Part shown: positions 27,900 through 40,349 of the stretch, piece by piece
Layout: the number at the start of each line of letters is the position of its first letter
How positions within the stretch are numbered: position 1 is the first letter of the stretch
From: Bog-756 sp963725275
GTDB lineage: Bacteria > Actinomycetota > Acidimicrobiia > Acidimicrobiales > RAAP-2
Length of the DNA stretch: 64,000 nucleotides
Direction: 5' to 3'
NCBI GenBank assembly: GCA_963725275.1
Contig: CAVRXS010000005.1
Location: 186,001-250,000 of the forward strand
The notes under the pieces: model-generated
Databases searched by the model: none
What the model was told of the DNA's origin: nothing
The model's input: only the letters and a program-made list of their open reading frames with translations
Position numbers and translations under genes: made by a program

Positions 27900-27905
27900 T
27901 ACGAT
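27900..27905 (+). promoter_or_regulatory. -10-like element for leaderless udg
   Basis: TACGAT ends 6 nt before GTG 27912, with GCGCGG between, so there is no space for a leader with a ribosome binding site. Confidence 0.45.
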
Positions 27906-27911
27906 GCGCGG

Positions 27912-28481
27912 GTGGCTCCGGGCACCGAACTCGACGAGCTCGCCGCGGAGGCCTCGGGGTGCACCCGCTGCCCGCTGTCCGGGACGCGCACGCAGGTCGT
28001 GTTCGGGGTCGGTGACCCTTCCGCCGACCTCATGTTCGTGGGCGAGGCCCCCGGCCGGGACGAGGACCTGCAGGGGGAGCCGTTCGTCGGACGCTCCGGT
28101 CGCCTGCTCGACCGGCTGCTCGCCGAGGAGCTCGGCATCGACCGGAGCCAGGTCTACATCGCCAACGTGATCAAGTGCAGGCCTCCGGACAACCGCGATC
28201 CGCGGCCTGGCGAGATCACCGCGTGCCGGCCGTGGCTCGAGGCGCAGATCGAGCACATCGCCCCGAAGGTGGTGGTGACCCTCGGGAACTTCGCGACCAA
28301 GCTCCTGCTCGGCACCGACAAGGGCATCACGACCCTGCGGGGCGCCTCCTACCCGCTCGGGTCGCTGCAGCTCGTACCCACGTTCCACCCGGCCGCAGCG
28401 CTGCGTTCGGGCGGGGTGGTCGTGGCCCAGATGCGCGCCGATCTCATCCGGGCCAAACAGTTGCTCGGGGCGGAGGCGTGA
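27912..28481 (+). CDS. udg: Uracil-DNA glycosylase, family 4 (iron-sulfur)
   Basis: Excises uracil arising by cytosine deamination. The 189 residues contain four cysteines expected to hold a 4Fe-4S cluster (C17, C20, C89, C105), the motif GEAPGRDEDLQGEPFVGRSG and the C-terminal FHPAAALR. GTG 27912 matches the family N-terminus. The TGA overlaps the tsaE GTG by 4 nt, so it leads the chain udg-tsaE-tsaB-rimI-tsaD. Confidence 0.94.
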   Translation: MAPGTELDELAAEASGCTRCPLSGTRTQVVFGVGDPSADLMFVGEAPGRDEDLQGEPFVGRSGRLLDRLLAEELGIDRSQVYIANVIKCRPPDNRDPRPGEITACRPWLEAQIEHIAPKVVVTLGNFATKLLLGTDKGITTLRGASYPLGSLQLVPTFHPAAALRSGGVVVAQMRADLIRAKQLLGAEA

Positions 28482-29008
28482 TCCGGACCACGCCGGAGAC
28501 CCGTCCGCTGACCCTCACCACGGCGTCGGCCGACCAGACGAGGGCCCTGGCCGGGGCCGTCGCCGGGCACTGCCGGGCCGGCGACCTCGTCCTGCTGGCC
28601 GGCGACCTCGGTGCGGGCAAGACCACCTTCGCCCAGGGGTTCGGGCGTGCCCTCGGCGTCACCGATCCGATCACCAGTCCGACCTTCACGCTCCTCCGGC
28701 AGTACCCGGTCGAGGCCGGCACGGCGGGGGTGCGGACGATGCTCCACGCCGACGTCTACCGCCTCGACGGGCTCCGCGAGATCGAGGACATCGGACTCTC
28801 CGAGCTGCTCGAGGATGCCGGTGTGGCCCTGGTCGAGTGGGGGGACGTCGCAGGTCCGGCTCTCGGGGAGGGCGCCCTCGCGGTCCGGCTCGCACCAGGT
28901 GGTGACGACGACCGCCGCACGGTCACCGTCTCCGACGAAGGGGGAGCCTGGGCGGGCCGCTGGGAGGTACTCACCGACGCGCTCGCCCCGTGGCGGGAGG
29001 CGAGGTGA
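28478..29008 (+). CDS. tsaE: tRNA t6A biosynthesis ATPase TsaE
   Basis: TsaE is the ATPase that resets the TsaB-TsaD complex during threonylcarbamoyl-adenosine formation at tRNA position 37. The 176-residue product shows the Walker A motif LAGDLGAGKTTFAQGFG, the switch TSPTFTLLRQY, HADVYRLDG and VEWGDVA. GTG 28478 overlaps the udg stop by 4 nt and the gene overlaps tsaB by 4 nt. Confidence 0.94.
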   Translation: MIRTTPETRPLTLTTASADQTRALAGAVAGHCRAGDLVLLAGDLGAGKTTFAQGFGRALGVTDPITSPTFTLLRQYPVEAGTAGVRTMLHADVYRLDGLREIEDIGLSELLEDAGVALVEWGDVAGPALGEGALAVRLAPGGDDDRRTVTVSDEGGAWAGRWEVLTDALAPWREAR

Positions 29009-29778
29009 CTCTCCTCGCCATCGAGACGGCCACCGACCTGGTCGGTGCCGCGCTGCTCCGGGACGACGGTGGGCTGGCCGAGCGCAGCCACGAGGGCGGC
29101 CGCGCCCACGCGGAGCTCCTGGCCCCGTCCATCGAGGAGGTCTGCGCCGTCTCGGGGTGCGCACTCACCGATCTGGACGCGCTCGCGGTCGACGTCGGAC
29201 CCGGCCTGTTCACCGGTCTGCGGGTGGGGGTGGCCACGGCCAAGGCACTCGGCCAGGCGCTCGGTCTCGGCGTGATCGGGGTGACCAGCCTCGACATCCT
29301 GGCCGCGGCCGCGGTCGGGCTGACCGGTCCGGACCGGGCGCGCTGGGTGGTGGCGGTCGTCGATGCCCGGCGCGGAGAGGTGTTCGCGGCGGCCTACACG
29401 CTCGGCGACGGCGACGCCGCCGATCCGGCACCGGCGCGTATCGACCCGGGTGAGCCCCTCAGGCCGGAGGCGCTCGCCGAGCTGCTCGGCCCCCTGGCCA
29501 CCGAGGGGCCGGTGGTCGCGGTCGGTGACGGCGCCGTGCGGTACGCCGCGGTGTTGGGCACCTGCGCCGGCCTCGACCTCGGCTTTGCCGCCCGGATCGC
29601 AGCCCCTCCCCCGTCCTGCCTGGCCCGCTTGGCCTCCCGGCGGCTGTCCGAGGGGGAGCAGCCGCTGGCTCCCGCCGACGTGATGCCCGAGTACAGGCGT
29701 CATGCCGACGCGCGGATCAACTGGGAGGTGCGGGCGCCACGGCGGGACACCGTCCGCGCCGCTGGCGACCCGTGCTGA
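29005..29778 (+). CDS. tsaB: tRNA t6A biosynthesis protein TsaB
   Basis: TsaB is the catalytically inactive ASKHA partner of TsaD. The 257 residues begin TLLAIETATDLVGAALL and contain the helix region DLDALAVDVGPGLFTGLRVG and VVAVVDARRGEVFAA. GTG 29005 overlaps the tsaE stop (GTGA) and sits 5 nt after GGGAGG; an in-frame GTG at 28990 is less well placed. The end overlaps rimI by 7 nt. Confidence 0.93.
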   Translation: MTLLAIETATDLVGAALLRDDGGLAERSHEGGRAHAELLAPSIEEVCAVSGCALTDLDALAVDVGPGLFTGLRVGVATAKALGQALGLGVIGVTSLDILAAAAVGLTGPDRARWVVAVVDARRGEVFAAAYTLGDGDAADPAPARIDPGEPLRPEALAELLGPLATEGPVVAVGDGAVRYAAVLGTCAGLDLGFAARIAAPPPSCLARLASRRLSEGEQPLAPADVMPEYRRHADARINWEVRAPRRDTVRAAGDPC

Positions 29779-30356
29779 CAGTGGCTCCCGGATCATCCGG
29801 CAGCGCAGACGGCCCCGAGCGCTCGCCCGCAGCCGGCCGGGTCGTCCTCGCCCCCTTGCGGGCGAGGGACCTCCGGGCGACCCTGCGCATCGAGCAGGAG
29901 GTCTTCCCGGAGCCGTGGTCGCGCCGGTTGTTCGAGGAGGAGCTCGCCCAGCGCACCTCGCGCGCCTACTGCGCGGCGTGGATCGGCCGCCATCTGGTCG
30001 GCTACGCCGGCCAGATGTTCATCGACGACGAGGCGCACGTGAACAACGTGGCGGTCGCCCCCGCCTGGCAGGGGAGACGACTCGGCACGGTGCTCCTCCT
30101 CGACCTGGTTCGCACCGCGCTCGAGCGCGGTGCGCGGCACCTCACCCTCGAGGTCCGGGTCGGGAACGAGCCTGCCCTCGCCCTCTACCGTCGCTTCGGC
30201 CTGGCACCGGTCGGGGTGCGCCCCGACTACTACCCCGAGGGCGGCGACGCCCTCATCATGTGGGTCCGGGAGATCGGCTCGGAGGAGTACGCGGGGCGGC
30301 TGGCGGCGATCGCGTCCTCGCTGCCCGCCGGGCTCGAGATGGAGCGGCGGCGGTGA
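29772..30356 (+). CDS. rimI: Ribosomal-protein-alanine N-acetyltransferase-like GNAT protein
   Basis: A GNAT acetyltransferase in the position normally held by RimI, which acetylates the S18 N-terminus. Visible are EQEVFPEPWSRRLFEEEL, NNVAVAPAWQGRRLGTVLLLDL with the acetyl-CoA loop (Q/R-x2-G-x-G/A), and LEVRVGNEPALALYRRFGLAPVGVRPDYY. A 24-residue N-terminal extension and a C-terminal extension give 194 residues against the usual 150-160. The actual substrate cannot be read from sequence. Confidence 0.88.
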   Translation: MLTVAPGSSGSADGPERSPAAGRVVLAPLRARDLRATLRIEQEVFPEPWSRRLFEEELAQRTSRAYCAAWIGRHLVGYAGQMFIDDEAHVNNVAVAPAWQGRRLGTVLLLDLVRTALERGARHLTLEVRVGNEPALALYRRFGLAPVGVRPDYYPEGGDALIMWVREIGSEEYAGRLAAIASSLPAGLEMERRR

Positions 30357-31378
30357 CCGGCGCCGGCACGGCCACCCGTGTCCTCGGCATCGAGACCTCG
30401 TGCGACGAGACGGCGGCCGCGGTGGTCGACGGCGGTACGACGATCGTCTCCTCGGTGGTGAGCAGCCAGATCGACCTGCACGCGCGGTACGGCGGGGTGG
30501 TCCCCGAGATCGCCGGCCGCGCCCACGTCGAGCTCCTGACCCCGGTGCTGGCCGACGCGCTCTCGCTCGCCGGGTCGGGCACCTCGGGTGCCGGCATCGA
30601 GGCGGTGGCGGTCACCCACGGCCCGGGGCTCATCGGCTCCCTCCTGGTCGGGCTGGCCGAGGCCAAGGCGCTGTCCATGGCCTGGGGCGTCCCCCTGGTG
30701 GGGGTCAACCACCTGGAGGCCCACCTGTTCGCCTCGCTGCTCGAGCAGCCCGACCTCGGCTGGCCCCTGGTCGTCCTCCTGGTCTCGGGCGGGCACACCC
30801 TGCTCCTCGAGGTGACCGGCCCGGGCCGGTACCGCCTCATGGGCGGCACGATCGACGACGCGGCCGGCGAGGCCTTCGACAAGGTGGCCCGGTTCATCGG
30901 TCTCGGGTACCCGGGGGGACCGGCCATCGACCGGATCGCCGGGGAGGGTGACCCGACCGCCTACGCCTTCCCCCGGTCGCTGCCCGGTGACGGCTACGAC
31001 TTCTCGTTCAGCGGGCTCAAGACAGCGGTGGTCAACCGGGTGCGCAAGGAGCCCGGCGCAGCCACCGCGGACGTGGCGGCGTCCTTCCAGCAGGCAGTCG
31101 TCGACGTGCTGGTGGCCCGGGCCCGCCGGGCCGCCGCCGAGGTCGGGGCGCGTGCCATCTGCCTGGCCGGGGGGGTGGCCGCCAACTCGCTGCTGCGGCG
31201 CGAGGTCGAGCGGGTCTGTGCGGAGGACGGCATCGGGGCGTTCCTGCCCAGCCGCGAGCTCTGCACCGACAATGCGGCGATGGTGGCCGCCGCCGGGTGG
31301 TGGCGGCTGGGTCACGGCGGGGCGAGCCCACTGACCCTCGGGGCGGACCCGAACCTGCGCCTGGCCTCGACCGCCTGA
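30353..31378 (+). CDS. tsaD: tRNA N6-adenosine threonylcarbamoyltransferase TsaD
   Basis: TsaD transfers the threonylcarbamoyl group to A37 of ANN-decoding tRNAs. The 341 residues include LGIETSCDETAAAVV, THGPGLIGSLLVGL, the metal-binding HLEAH motif (NHLEAHLFAS), LVSGGHTLLL, GEAFDKVARFIGLGYPGGP and LAGGVAANSLLR. GTG 30353 overlaps the rimI stop by 4 nt. With tsaE and tsaB it completes the late t6A machinery; tsaC is not in the window. Confidence 0.96.
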   Translation: MTGAGTATRVLGIETSCDETAAAVVDGGTTIVSSVVSSQIDLHARYGGVVPEIAGRAHVELLTPVLADALSLAGSGTSGAGIEAVAVTHGPGLIGSLLVGLAEAKALSMAWGVPLVGVNHLEAHLFASLLEQPDLGWPLVVLLVSGGHTLLLEVTGPGRYRLMGGTIDDAAGEAFDKVARFIGLGYPGGPAIDRIAGEGDPTAYAFPRSLPGDGYDFSFSGLKTAVVNRVRKEPGAATADVAASFQQAVVDVLVARARRAAAEVGARAICLAGGVAANSLLRREVERVCAEDGIGAFLPSRELCTDNAAMVAAAGWWRLGHGGASPLTLGADPNLRLASTA

Positions 31379-31416
31379 GCCGGACCCGGGTGACCGCTGG
31401 CACTCGACCCGCCCGG

Positions 31417-31445
31417 TTGCCAAACCCGGTCGGGCCGGGTATGTT
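31417..31445 (+). promoter_or_regulatory. groESL promoter (-35 and -10)
   Basis: TTGCCA (31417-31422) and TATGTT (31440-31445) are separated by exactly 17 nt, a good housekeeping-sigma promoter. The -10 overlaps the first bases of the CIRCE operator, so HrcA binding should block RNA polymerase. Confidence 0.7.
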
Positions 31446-31470
31446 GGCACTCTCAACCCTCGACTGCTAA
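31444..31470 (+). promoter_or_regulatory. CIRCE operator (HrcA binding site)
   Basis: TTGGCACTC, 9 nt, then GACTGCTAA: each arm differs by one base from the CIRCE consensus (TTAGCACTC-N9-GAGTGCTAA) and the spacing is exact. It predicts heat-shock control of groESL by HrcA. hrcA itself is not in this window. Confidence 0.9.
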
Positions 31471-31496
31471 CGCGCTGCCACAGGAGGCCCGAACAC

Positions 31497-31789
31497 ATGA
31501 GTCTGCATCCCCTCGACGACCGCATCGTCGTCCGCCCAGGCGAATCCGAGGAGACCACCGCTTCCGGTCTCGTCATCCCGGACACCGCCAAGGAGAAGCC
31601 CCAGCAGGGCGAAGTCCTGGCCGTCGGTCCCGGCCGCCGCGCCGAGTCCACCGGTGACCTGGTCCCCCTCGACATCAAGGTCGGTGACACCGTCGTGTAC
31701 TCCAAGTACGGCGGCACCGAGATCACCACCGACGGCGAGGACCTCCTCATCCTCTCCAGCCGCGACGTCCTGGCCAAGGTGAGCAAGTA

Positions 31790-31790
<1 letters not shown>
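31497..31790 (+). CDS. groES: Co-chaperonin GroES
   Basis: GroES caps the GroEL folding chamber. The 97-residue product begins SLHPLDDRIVVRPGESEETTASGLVIPDTAKEK, with the mobile loop (about residues 17-33), and ends with a typical beta-barrel. ATG 31497 follows CAGGAGG. The TAA overlaps the groEL ATG by one base. Confidence 0.97.
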
Positions 31791-33451
<1,661 letters not shown>

Positions 33452-33458
33452 TCAGTCG

Positions 33459-33516
33459 CCGGGGGTGGCGATCTCAGTGCGGCCGTTCGGGCACGTAGTG
33501 ACGGTCGCCACCCCGG
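33459..33516 (+). terminator. Inverted repeat after groEL, candidate terminator
   Basis: Eight nt after the groEL stop, GGGGTGGCGA (33462-33471) pairs perfectly with TCGCCACCCC (33505-33514), extendable by CC/GG past a one-base bulge. The 33-nt loop is itself able to fold. There is no T-tract, so termination might be by an I-shaped hairpin or the element could stabilise the 3' end. Confidence 0.4.
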
Positions 33517-33582
33517 TCGACCCGCACCATCCGCTCGGTGCCCGGGTCGGGCCTGACGGGCCGGTGCCCGGCGTCATGGCCC

Positions 33583-33588
33583 TAGTCT
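33583..33588 (+). promoter_or_regulatory. -10-like element for the NUDIX gene
   Basis: TAGTCT ends 8 nt before ATG 33597. Only CGGGGGCG lies between, supporting the 33597 start as leaderless over the in-frame ATG at 33576. Confidence 0.4.
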
Positions 33589-33596
33589 CGGGGGCG

Positions 33597-34376
33597 ATGG
33601 CCGACCCGACCCCTCGACCCCCTGTCGGACCCCAGGTCATCCGTCGTCCACCCCATCACCGTCCCGGCCGACCGGCTCCCTGGGCCGACCTCGAACCCGA
33701 GCGGCGCGATCCCGTACGCCTGGCCGCGGTCCTCGACGCGGTCACCTCCCGCGACGGCTCGTCCGACGCCGCGACCACGGCCCGCGAGGTGGCCGAGTTC
33801 GTCCGGACCTTCGAGACCCAGCCGGACACCCACCCGGCCGCCGTGTTGGTGGCCCTCTTCGAGGAGGCCGGGCAGGCGCGGGTCCTGCTCACCGTCCGTT
33901 CGAGCCACCTGCGTTCCCACCAGGGGGAGGTGGCATTCCCCGGCGGACGGCTCGAATCGGGCGAGACGGCGGAGGAGGGAGCCCTGCGGGAGGCCTGGGA
34001 GGAGGTCGGCCTCGACCCCGCGCTGGTGACCATCGTCGGTCACCTCACCCCGCTGCCCACGATCTCCTCGGACACGCTGATGACGCCGGTCGTGGCGAGC
34101 CTCGAGGGCCGTCCGAGCACGATCGCCTCCCCTGGCGAGGTTGCCCGCATCTTCGACGTGGCACTCTCCGACCTCCTGGCCGACGGCGCCTTCGTCGAGG
34201 AGTGGTGGGCGGTCCCCGGTCGGCGCGGGATCGACGACGTACCCGGCGGTGAATTCCCGGTGTGGTTCTTCGCCGCGGGCGGCGAGACGATCTGGGGGGC
34301 GACCGCCCGTGTCCTGACCGAGCTGCTCTGCCTGGTTGTCGGCGTGCCCGCGCCTGTCTCCCGCATCGGTCGATGA
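33597..34376 (+). CDS. NUDIX hydrolase, probable CoA pyrophosphatase-like
   Basis: NUDIX enzymes split nucleoside diphosphates linked to another moiety. The Nudix box is visible as GGRLESGETAEEGALREAWEEVGL, preceded by LRSHQGEVAFPGG, a block typical of CoA/acyl-CoA pyrophosphatases (NudL/YeaB group). About 80 poorly conserved N-terminal residues precede the domain, giving 259 residues from ATG 33597. The frame is open from 33465; I prefer 33597 because of the -10-like hexamer. Substrate is inferred from the pre-box motif only. Confidence 0.82.
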   Translation: MADPTPRPPVGPQVIRRPPHHRPGRPAPWADLEPERRDPVRLAAVLDAVTSRDGSSDAATTAREVAEFVRTFETQPDTHPAAVLVALFEEAGQARVLLTVRSSHLRSHQGEVAFPGGRLESGETAEEGALREAWEEVGLDPALVTIVGHLTPLPTISSDTLMTPVVASLEGRPSTIASPGEVARIFDVALSDLLADGAFVEEWWAVPGRRGIDDVPGGEFPVWFFAAGGETIWGATARVLTELLCLVVGVPAPVSRIGR

Positions 34377-34424
34377 GTGGGTCGGCGGGCCCGGGGCAGG
34401 GCCCGCCCCCGGGTGTGCAGGCGG

Positions 34425-34430
34425 TATCGT
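34425..34430 (+). promoter_or_regulatory. -10-like element upstream of guaB3
   Basis: TATCGT in the 139-nt spacer before guaB3. A start about 7 nt downstream would give a leader of roughly 80 nt ending with the ribosome binding site GGAGGA at 34503-34508. Confidence 0.3.
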
Positions 34431-34515
34431 GGTGCATGATCGGCCGACGCGCTCACCAATCCGCCGGCGGTCTGGGGGGTTCGACACACGACAACCTGAT
34501 CCGGAGGACGCACAC

Positions 34516-35675
34516 GTGGCTGAGCTAGAGATCGGCATCTTCAAGTCGGGTCGGAGGGCCTACGGACTAGACGACATCGCGATCGTCCCGAGCCGGCGCA
34601 CCCGCGATCCCGAGGATGTCGACATCAGCTGGGAGATCGACGCCTACCGCTTCGAGCTCCCCCTCATGGCATCGGCCATGGACGGGGTGGTGAGCCCGGC
34701 CACCGCCATCGAGGTCGGTCGCATCGGCGGCCTGGGTGTGCTCAACCTCGAAGGTCTCTGGACCCGGTACGACGACCCGACCCCGCTCTTCGACGAGATC
34801 CGCGAGCTCCCGGCCGAGAAGGCCACCGCCCGCATGCAGCAGATGTACGCCGAGCCGGTACAGATCGAACTGGTGACCCGGCGGATCAAGGAGATGAAGG
34901 CCGCCGGTATCACGACGGCCGCTTCGGTCACCCCGCAGCGGACCGAGTCGCTCGCTCCCGCCCTGCTCGCCGCCGAGCTCGACATCCTGGTCATCCAGGG
35001 CACCGTCGTCTCCGCCGAGCACGTGTCCAAGACCGTCGAGCCGCTCAACCTCAAGCGGTTCATCCGCGAGTTCGAGATCCCGGTCATCGTGGGCGGCTGT
35101 GCCTCCTATCAGGCCGGGCTCCACCTGATGCGGACCGGCGCCGTGGGCGTGCTGGTCGGTGTCGGCCCGGGCAACGCCTGCACCACCCGCGGCGTCCTCG
35201 GCATCGGCGTCCCGCAGGCCACCGCCATCGCGGACGTGGCCGGGGCCCGCATGCGCCACCTGGACGAGACCGGCGTCTACTGCCATGTGATCGCCGACGG
35301 GGGCATGTCCAAGGGCGGGGACATCGCCAAGGCCGTGGCCTGTGGCGCAGACGCGGTCATGCTCGGGTCGCCACTCTCCTCGGCGGTCGAGGCCCCGGCG
35401 CGGGGCTACCACTGGGGCATGGCCACCTTCCATCCCACCCTGCCCCGCGGCGCGCGGGTGCAGACCACGACCAGGGGCACGCTCCGGGAGATCCTGCTCG
35501 GCCCCGCCCACGAGAACGACGGGCGGATGAACCTCTTCGGGGCACTCCGCACCGCCATGGCCACCTGCGGCTACCAGACGGTGAAGGAGTTCCAGAAGGC
35601 CGAGGTCATGGTGGCCCCGGCCCTGCAGACCGAGGGCAAGGACCTCCAGCGGTCGCAGGGTGTCGGCATGGGCCA

Positions 35676-35679
<4 letters not shown>
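34516..35679 (+). CDS. guaB3: GuaB3 family IMP dehydrogenase-related protein
   Basis: Belongs to the IMP dehydrogenase/GMP reductase TIM-barrel family, in the actinobacterial GuaB3 branch. The 387 residues show RRAYGLDDIAIVPSRRTRDP, PLMASAMDGVVSPATAIEVGRIGGLGVLNLEG, the nucleotide loop GVGPGNACTTRGVLGIGVPQATAI with the Cys in the catalytic-loop position, and IADGGMSKGGDIAKAVACGADAVMLGS. No CBS domains are present. GTG 34516 follows GGAGGA. It overlaps guaA by 4 nt, which supports a role in guanine nucleotide synthesis. The exact reaction is not settled by sequence. Confidence 0.93.
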
Positions 35680-37291
<1,612 letters not shown>

Positions 37292-37295
<4 letters not shown>

Positions 37296-39673
37296 CCTCG
37301 TGGAGCGGGGACCCCGGCGACCCTGACCGCGACCAGCACGGCTCCCATTCCGCAGACGCCACCGTCCCAGCCCGGGGACGCCCGCCGGTCGGCCCCGAGG
37401 CGGCCGCAGAGCTGCTCGTCGGGCTGACGCCCTCCCAGGAGGCCGCGGTCGTCCACCGTGGTGGGCCGTTGCTCATCGTGGCCGGGGCCGGCTCGGGCAA
37501 GACCCGCGTGCTCACCCGGCGTATCGCCCACCTCATCGCCTCCGGGGACGCCGCCCCGAGGCAGATCCTGGCGATCACCTTCACCAACAAGGCCGCCGAC
37601 GAGATGCGCAAGCGGGTCGCCGAGCTGGTCGGCCCGCGCGCCGAGCGCATGTGGGTCTCGACGTTCCACTCCGCCTGCGTGCGGATCCTCCGCTCGGCCG
37701 GCGACCGGTTGGGGTACAAGGGGTCCTTCACCATCTACGACGACGCAGACTCGCGCCGCCTGGTCGAGATCCTCTGCCGCGAGCTCGACATCGATACGAA
37801 GAAGCTGTCGCCGCGCGCCATCCTCGGCCAGATCAGCCATGCCAAGAGCCGCCAGCAGGGTCCGGTCGAGTACCGGGATGACGCAGCAACGATCTTCGAC
37901 CGCCGGATTGCCGACGTCTTCGATCTCTACCAGCAGCGGATGCTGGCGGCCAACGCGATGGACTTCGACGACCTGCTGCTCAACACGGTCCGGCTCTTCC
38001 GGGACCACCCCGACGTGCTCGAACACTACCGCGCCCGCTTCACCCACATCCTCATCGACGAGTACCAGGACACCAACCCCGTGCAGAACGCGCTGGCGGT
38101 CCAGCTGGCCGGCGGGCACCGGAACATCGTCGTGGTCGGGGACAGCGACCAGTCGGTCTACCGGTTCCGGGGGGCCGACATCTCCAACATCCTCGACTTC
38201 GAAGAGGCGTTCCCCGACGCCACGACCATCACCCTCGACCAGAATTTCCGCTCGACCCAGACCATCCTCGACGCGGCCAACGCGGTGATCACCAACAACG
38301 TCTCGCGGAAGCCCAAGACGCTCTGGACGGACCGGGGCGGTGGGGGCCCGCTCGTCCGCTACCGGGCGGAGGACGAGCACGACGAGGCCGAATGGGTGAC
38401 CCACGAGATCGTGCGCCTGCGCAGCGACGAGTCACTGCGCTGGGGCGACGTGGCAGTCTTCTACCGCACCAACGCCCAGAGCCGGGCCCTCGAGGAGGCG
38501 CTCGTCCGGGCCGAGATCCCCTACAAGGTCGTCGGCGGGACCAAGTTCTACGAGCGTCGCGAGGTCAAGGACGTCATCGCCTACCTGCGGGTCCTGGCCA
38601 ACCCCGACGACGAGGTCAGCTGGCGGCGCATCGTGAACGTTCCCAAGCGTGGCGTGGGTGAGACGTCGGTCGCCAAGCTCGCCGGGTGGGCCGGCCAGCG
38701 CGGCGTGTCGCTGGGCGAGGCGGTCGCCCACGCGGGGGAGGCCGGGCTGGGTGGCAAGGCGGAGCGGGCCCTGAGCGACCTCTCGGACCTCCTCGGGGAG
38801 CTCCGGCGCCGGATGGCACTCCCGGACCCGGTGGACGACGACGGGGATCCGCCCGACTCTCCGGTCCCGCCCGCGGGGGAGAACGCCGACCCCTCCGAGG
38901 ATCCGGCCCTGCTCGGCCCGGGCGAACTGGTCGTCGCGGTGCTCGAGCGGACCGGCTACCGCAGCGAGCTCCTCGCCGAGGGGACGATCGAGGCGCTCGG
39001 CCGGGTCGAGAACGTGGACGAGCTGGTCGGAGTGGCGGGCGAGTACCCGACCCTCACCGAGTTCCTCGAGGCCGCCTCCCTGGTGTCGGATTCGGACGAG
39101 CTCGACGGGGACGGCACCACGGTCTCCCTCATGACCCTGCACATCGCCAAGGGACTCGAGTTCCCCGCGGTCTTCCTGGTCGGGATGGAAGACGGGGTGT
39201 TCCCCCACCTCCGTTCGCTCGGCGATCCCGTCGAGCTCGAGGAGGAGCGGCGGCTCTGCTATGTCGGCATCACCCGGGCCGAGCGCCACCTCTTCCTCTC
39301 GCACGCCTGGAGCCGCATGCTCTTCGGTTCGTCCGGCGCCAACATCCCGAGCCGTTTCCTCAAGGAGATCCCCTCCGAGCTGATCCGCGAGGTGGCGGTC
39401 GACGGCACTCCCGGTCGTTCGGTGTTCGGCAGCGGGGTCTCTCCGCGGGAGCGCGCCGCCGACCCCAACCGCTCGCGCCGGCGCGAGCCGGCCACGACCG
39501 GGGCCGAGCTGCTCGGACTCACCGTCGGTGACCCGGTGGTCCACGGCAAGTGGGGCGAGGGGACGGTGCTCGAGACCGGCGGCACCGGCGAGGACGCCGA
39601 GGCAGTGGTCGTCTTCCCCTCGGTCGGGCGCAAGAAGCTGCTGTTGCGGATGGCGCCGATCAAGCGGGCCTGA
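37292..39673 (+). CDS. pcrA: ATP-dependent DNA helicase PcrA/UvrD family
   Basis: A superfamily 1A 3'-5' helicase for repair and removal of stalled complexes. The 793 residues contain motif Q LTPSQEAAV, Walker A AGAGSGKTRVLTRR, motif Ia ITFTNKAADEM, Walker B LIDEYQDTNPVQN, VGDSDQSVYRFRGA, QNFRST, motif V LMTLHIAKGLEFPAVFLVG and VGITRAERHLFLSH. A C-terminal Tudor-like module (VGDPVVHGKWGEGTVLE) is the RNA-polymerase-binding part of PcrA. The N-terminal 40 residues are unconserved. The start overlaps guaA by 4 nt. Confidence 0.95.
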
Positions 39674-39676
39674 GCC

Positions 39677-40262
39677 GTGGATCTTGCGGAGTTATTGGTC
39701 GCCGGAGCTCCCGAATGGCGCACCTGGTTGGATCGCCAGCACGCCAAGTCAGAAGGCGTCTGGCTCGTCCTTGTCAAGAAGGGCACGACTCATCCGACGT
39801 CGCTCTCATATGGCGAGGCACTTGACGAAGCAATCTGCTTTGGTTAGATCGACGGGCAGCTCGGGCGTCGTGACTTGACGACGTTCTGGCGACGGTTCAC
39901 GCCCCGAACCACTCGGAGCCCTAGGTCTCAACGGAACGTCGTCATCGCCGAGGGGCTCGCTGCCTCCGGCCGAATGCATCGATCAGGGGAGGCGGCGTTT
40001 CAACAGGCAAAAGAAGATGGTCGATGGGATGCCGCGTACGCCGGGCAGGCCAGCGTCGACGAACCGGAGGACCTGGCTCTCGCCCTGACTGCTAATCCTC
40101 GTGTTCAGGCAATGTTCCAGACGCTCACCGAGTGCGAACCGGTACTCCATCCTCTATCGGATCGGAAGTGCGAAGTAGATCGAGATCCGGACCAAGCGGA
40201 TCGAGCAGTTCGTCGAGATGCTGGCTCGGGGCGAGACCGTCCACCCGCAGGGTCCGCGATAG
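39677..40262 (+). pseudogene. Decayed YdeI/OmpD-associated family gene
   Basis: Translation from GTG 39677 gives 56 residues (APEWRTWLDRQH, VWLVLVKKGTTHPTSLSYGEALDEAICFG) and then a TAG at 39845-39847 where the family has Trp in GWIDGQ. Reading on in the same frame continues the family (IDGQLGRRD, EDGRWDAAYAG). Near 40131-40137 a one-base shift is needed to reach RYSILYRIGSAK, which runs into another TAG before KRIEQFVEMLARGETVHPQG. One nonsense change, one frameshift and a second stop make this a dead gene. It opens the accessory stretch after pcrA. Confidence 0.8.
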
Positions 40263-40349
40263 CTATCGAGGGCCGAACATCCCGGTCCCCGATCACGCCG
40301 TATCCTTGCCATCGGTGCCCCGGCGGTACTCCGAACCGGAGGTAAGGCG

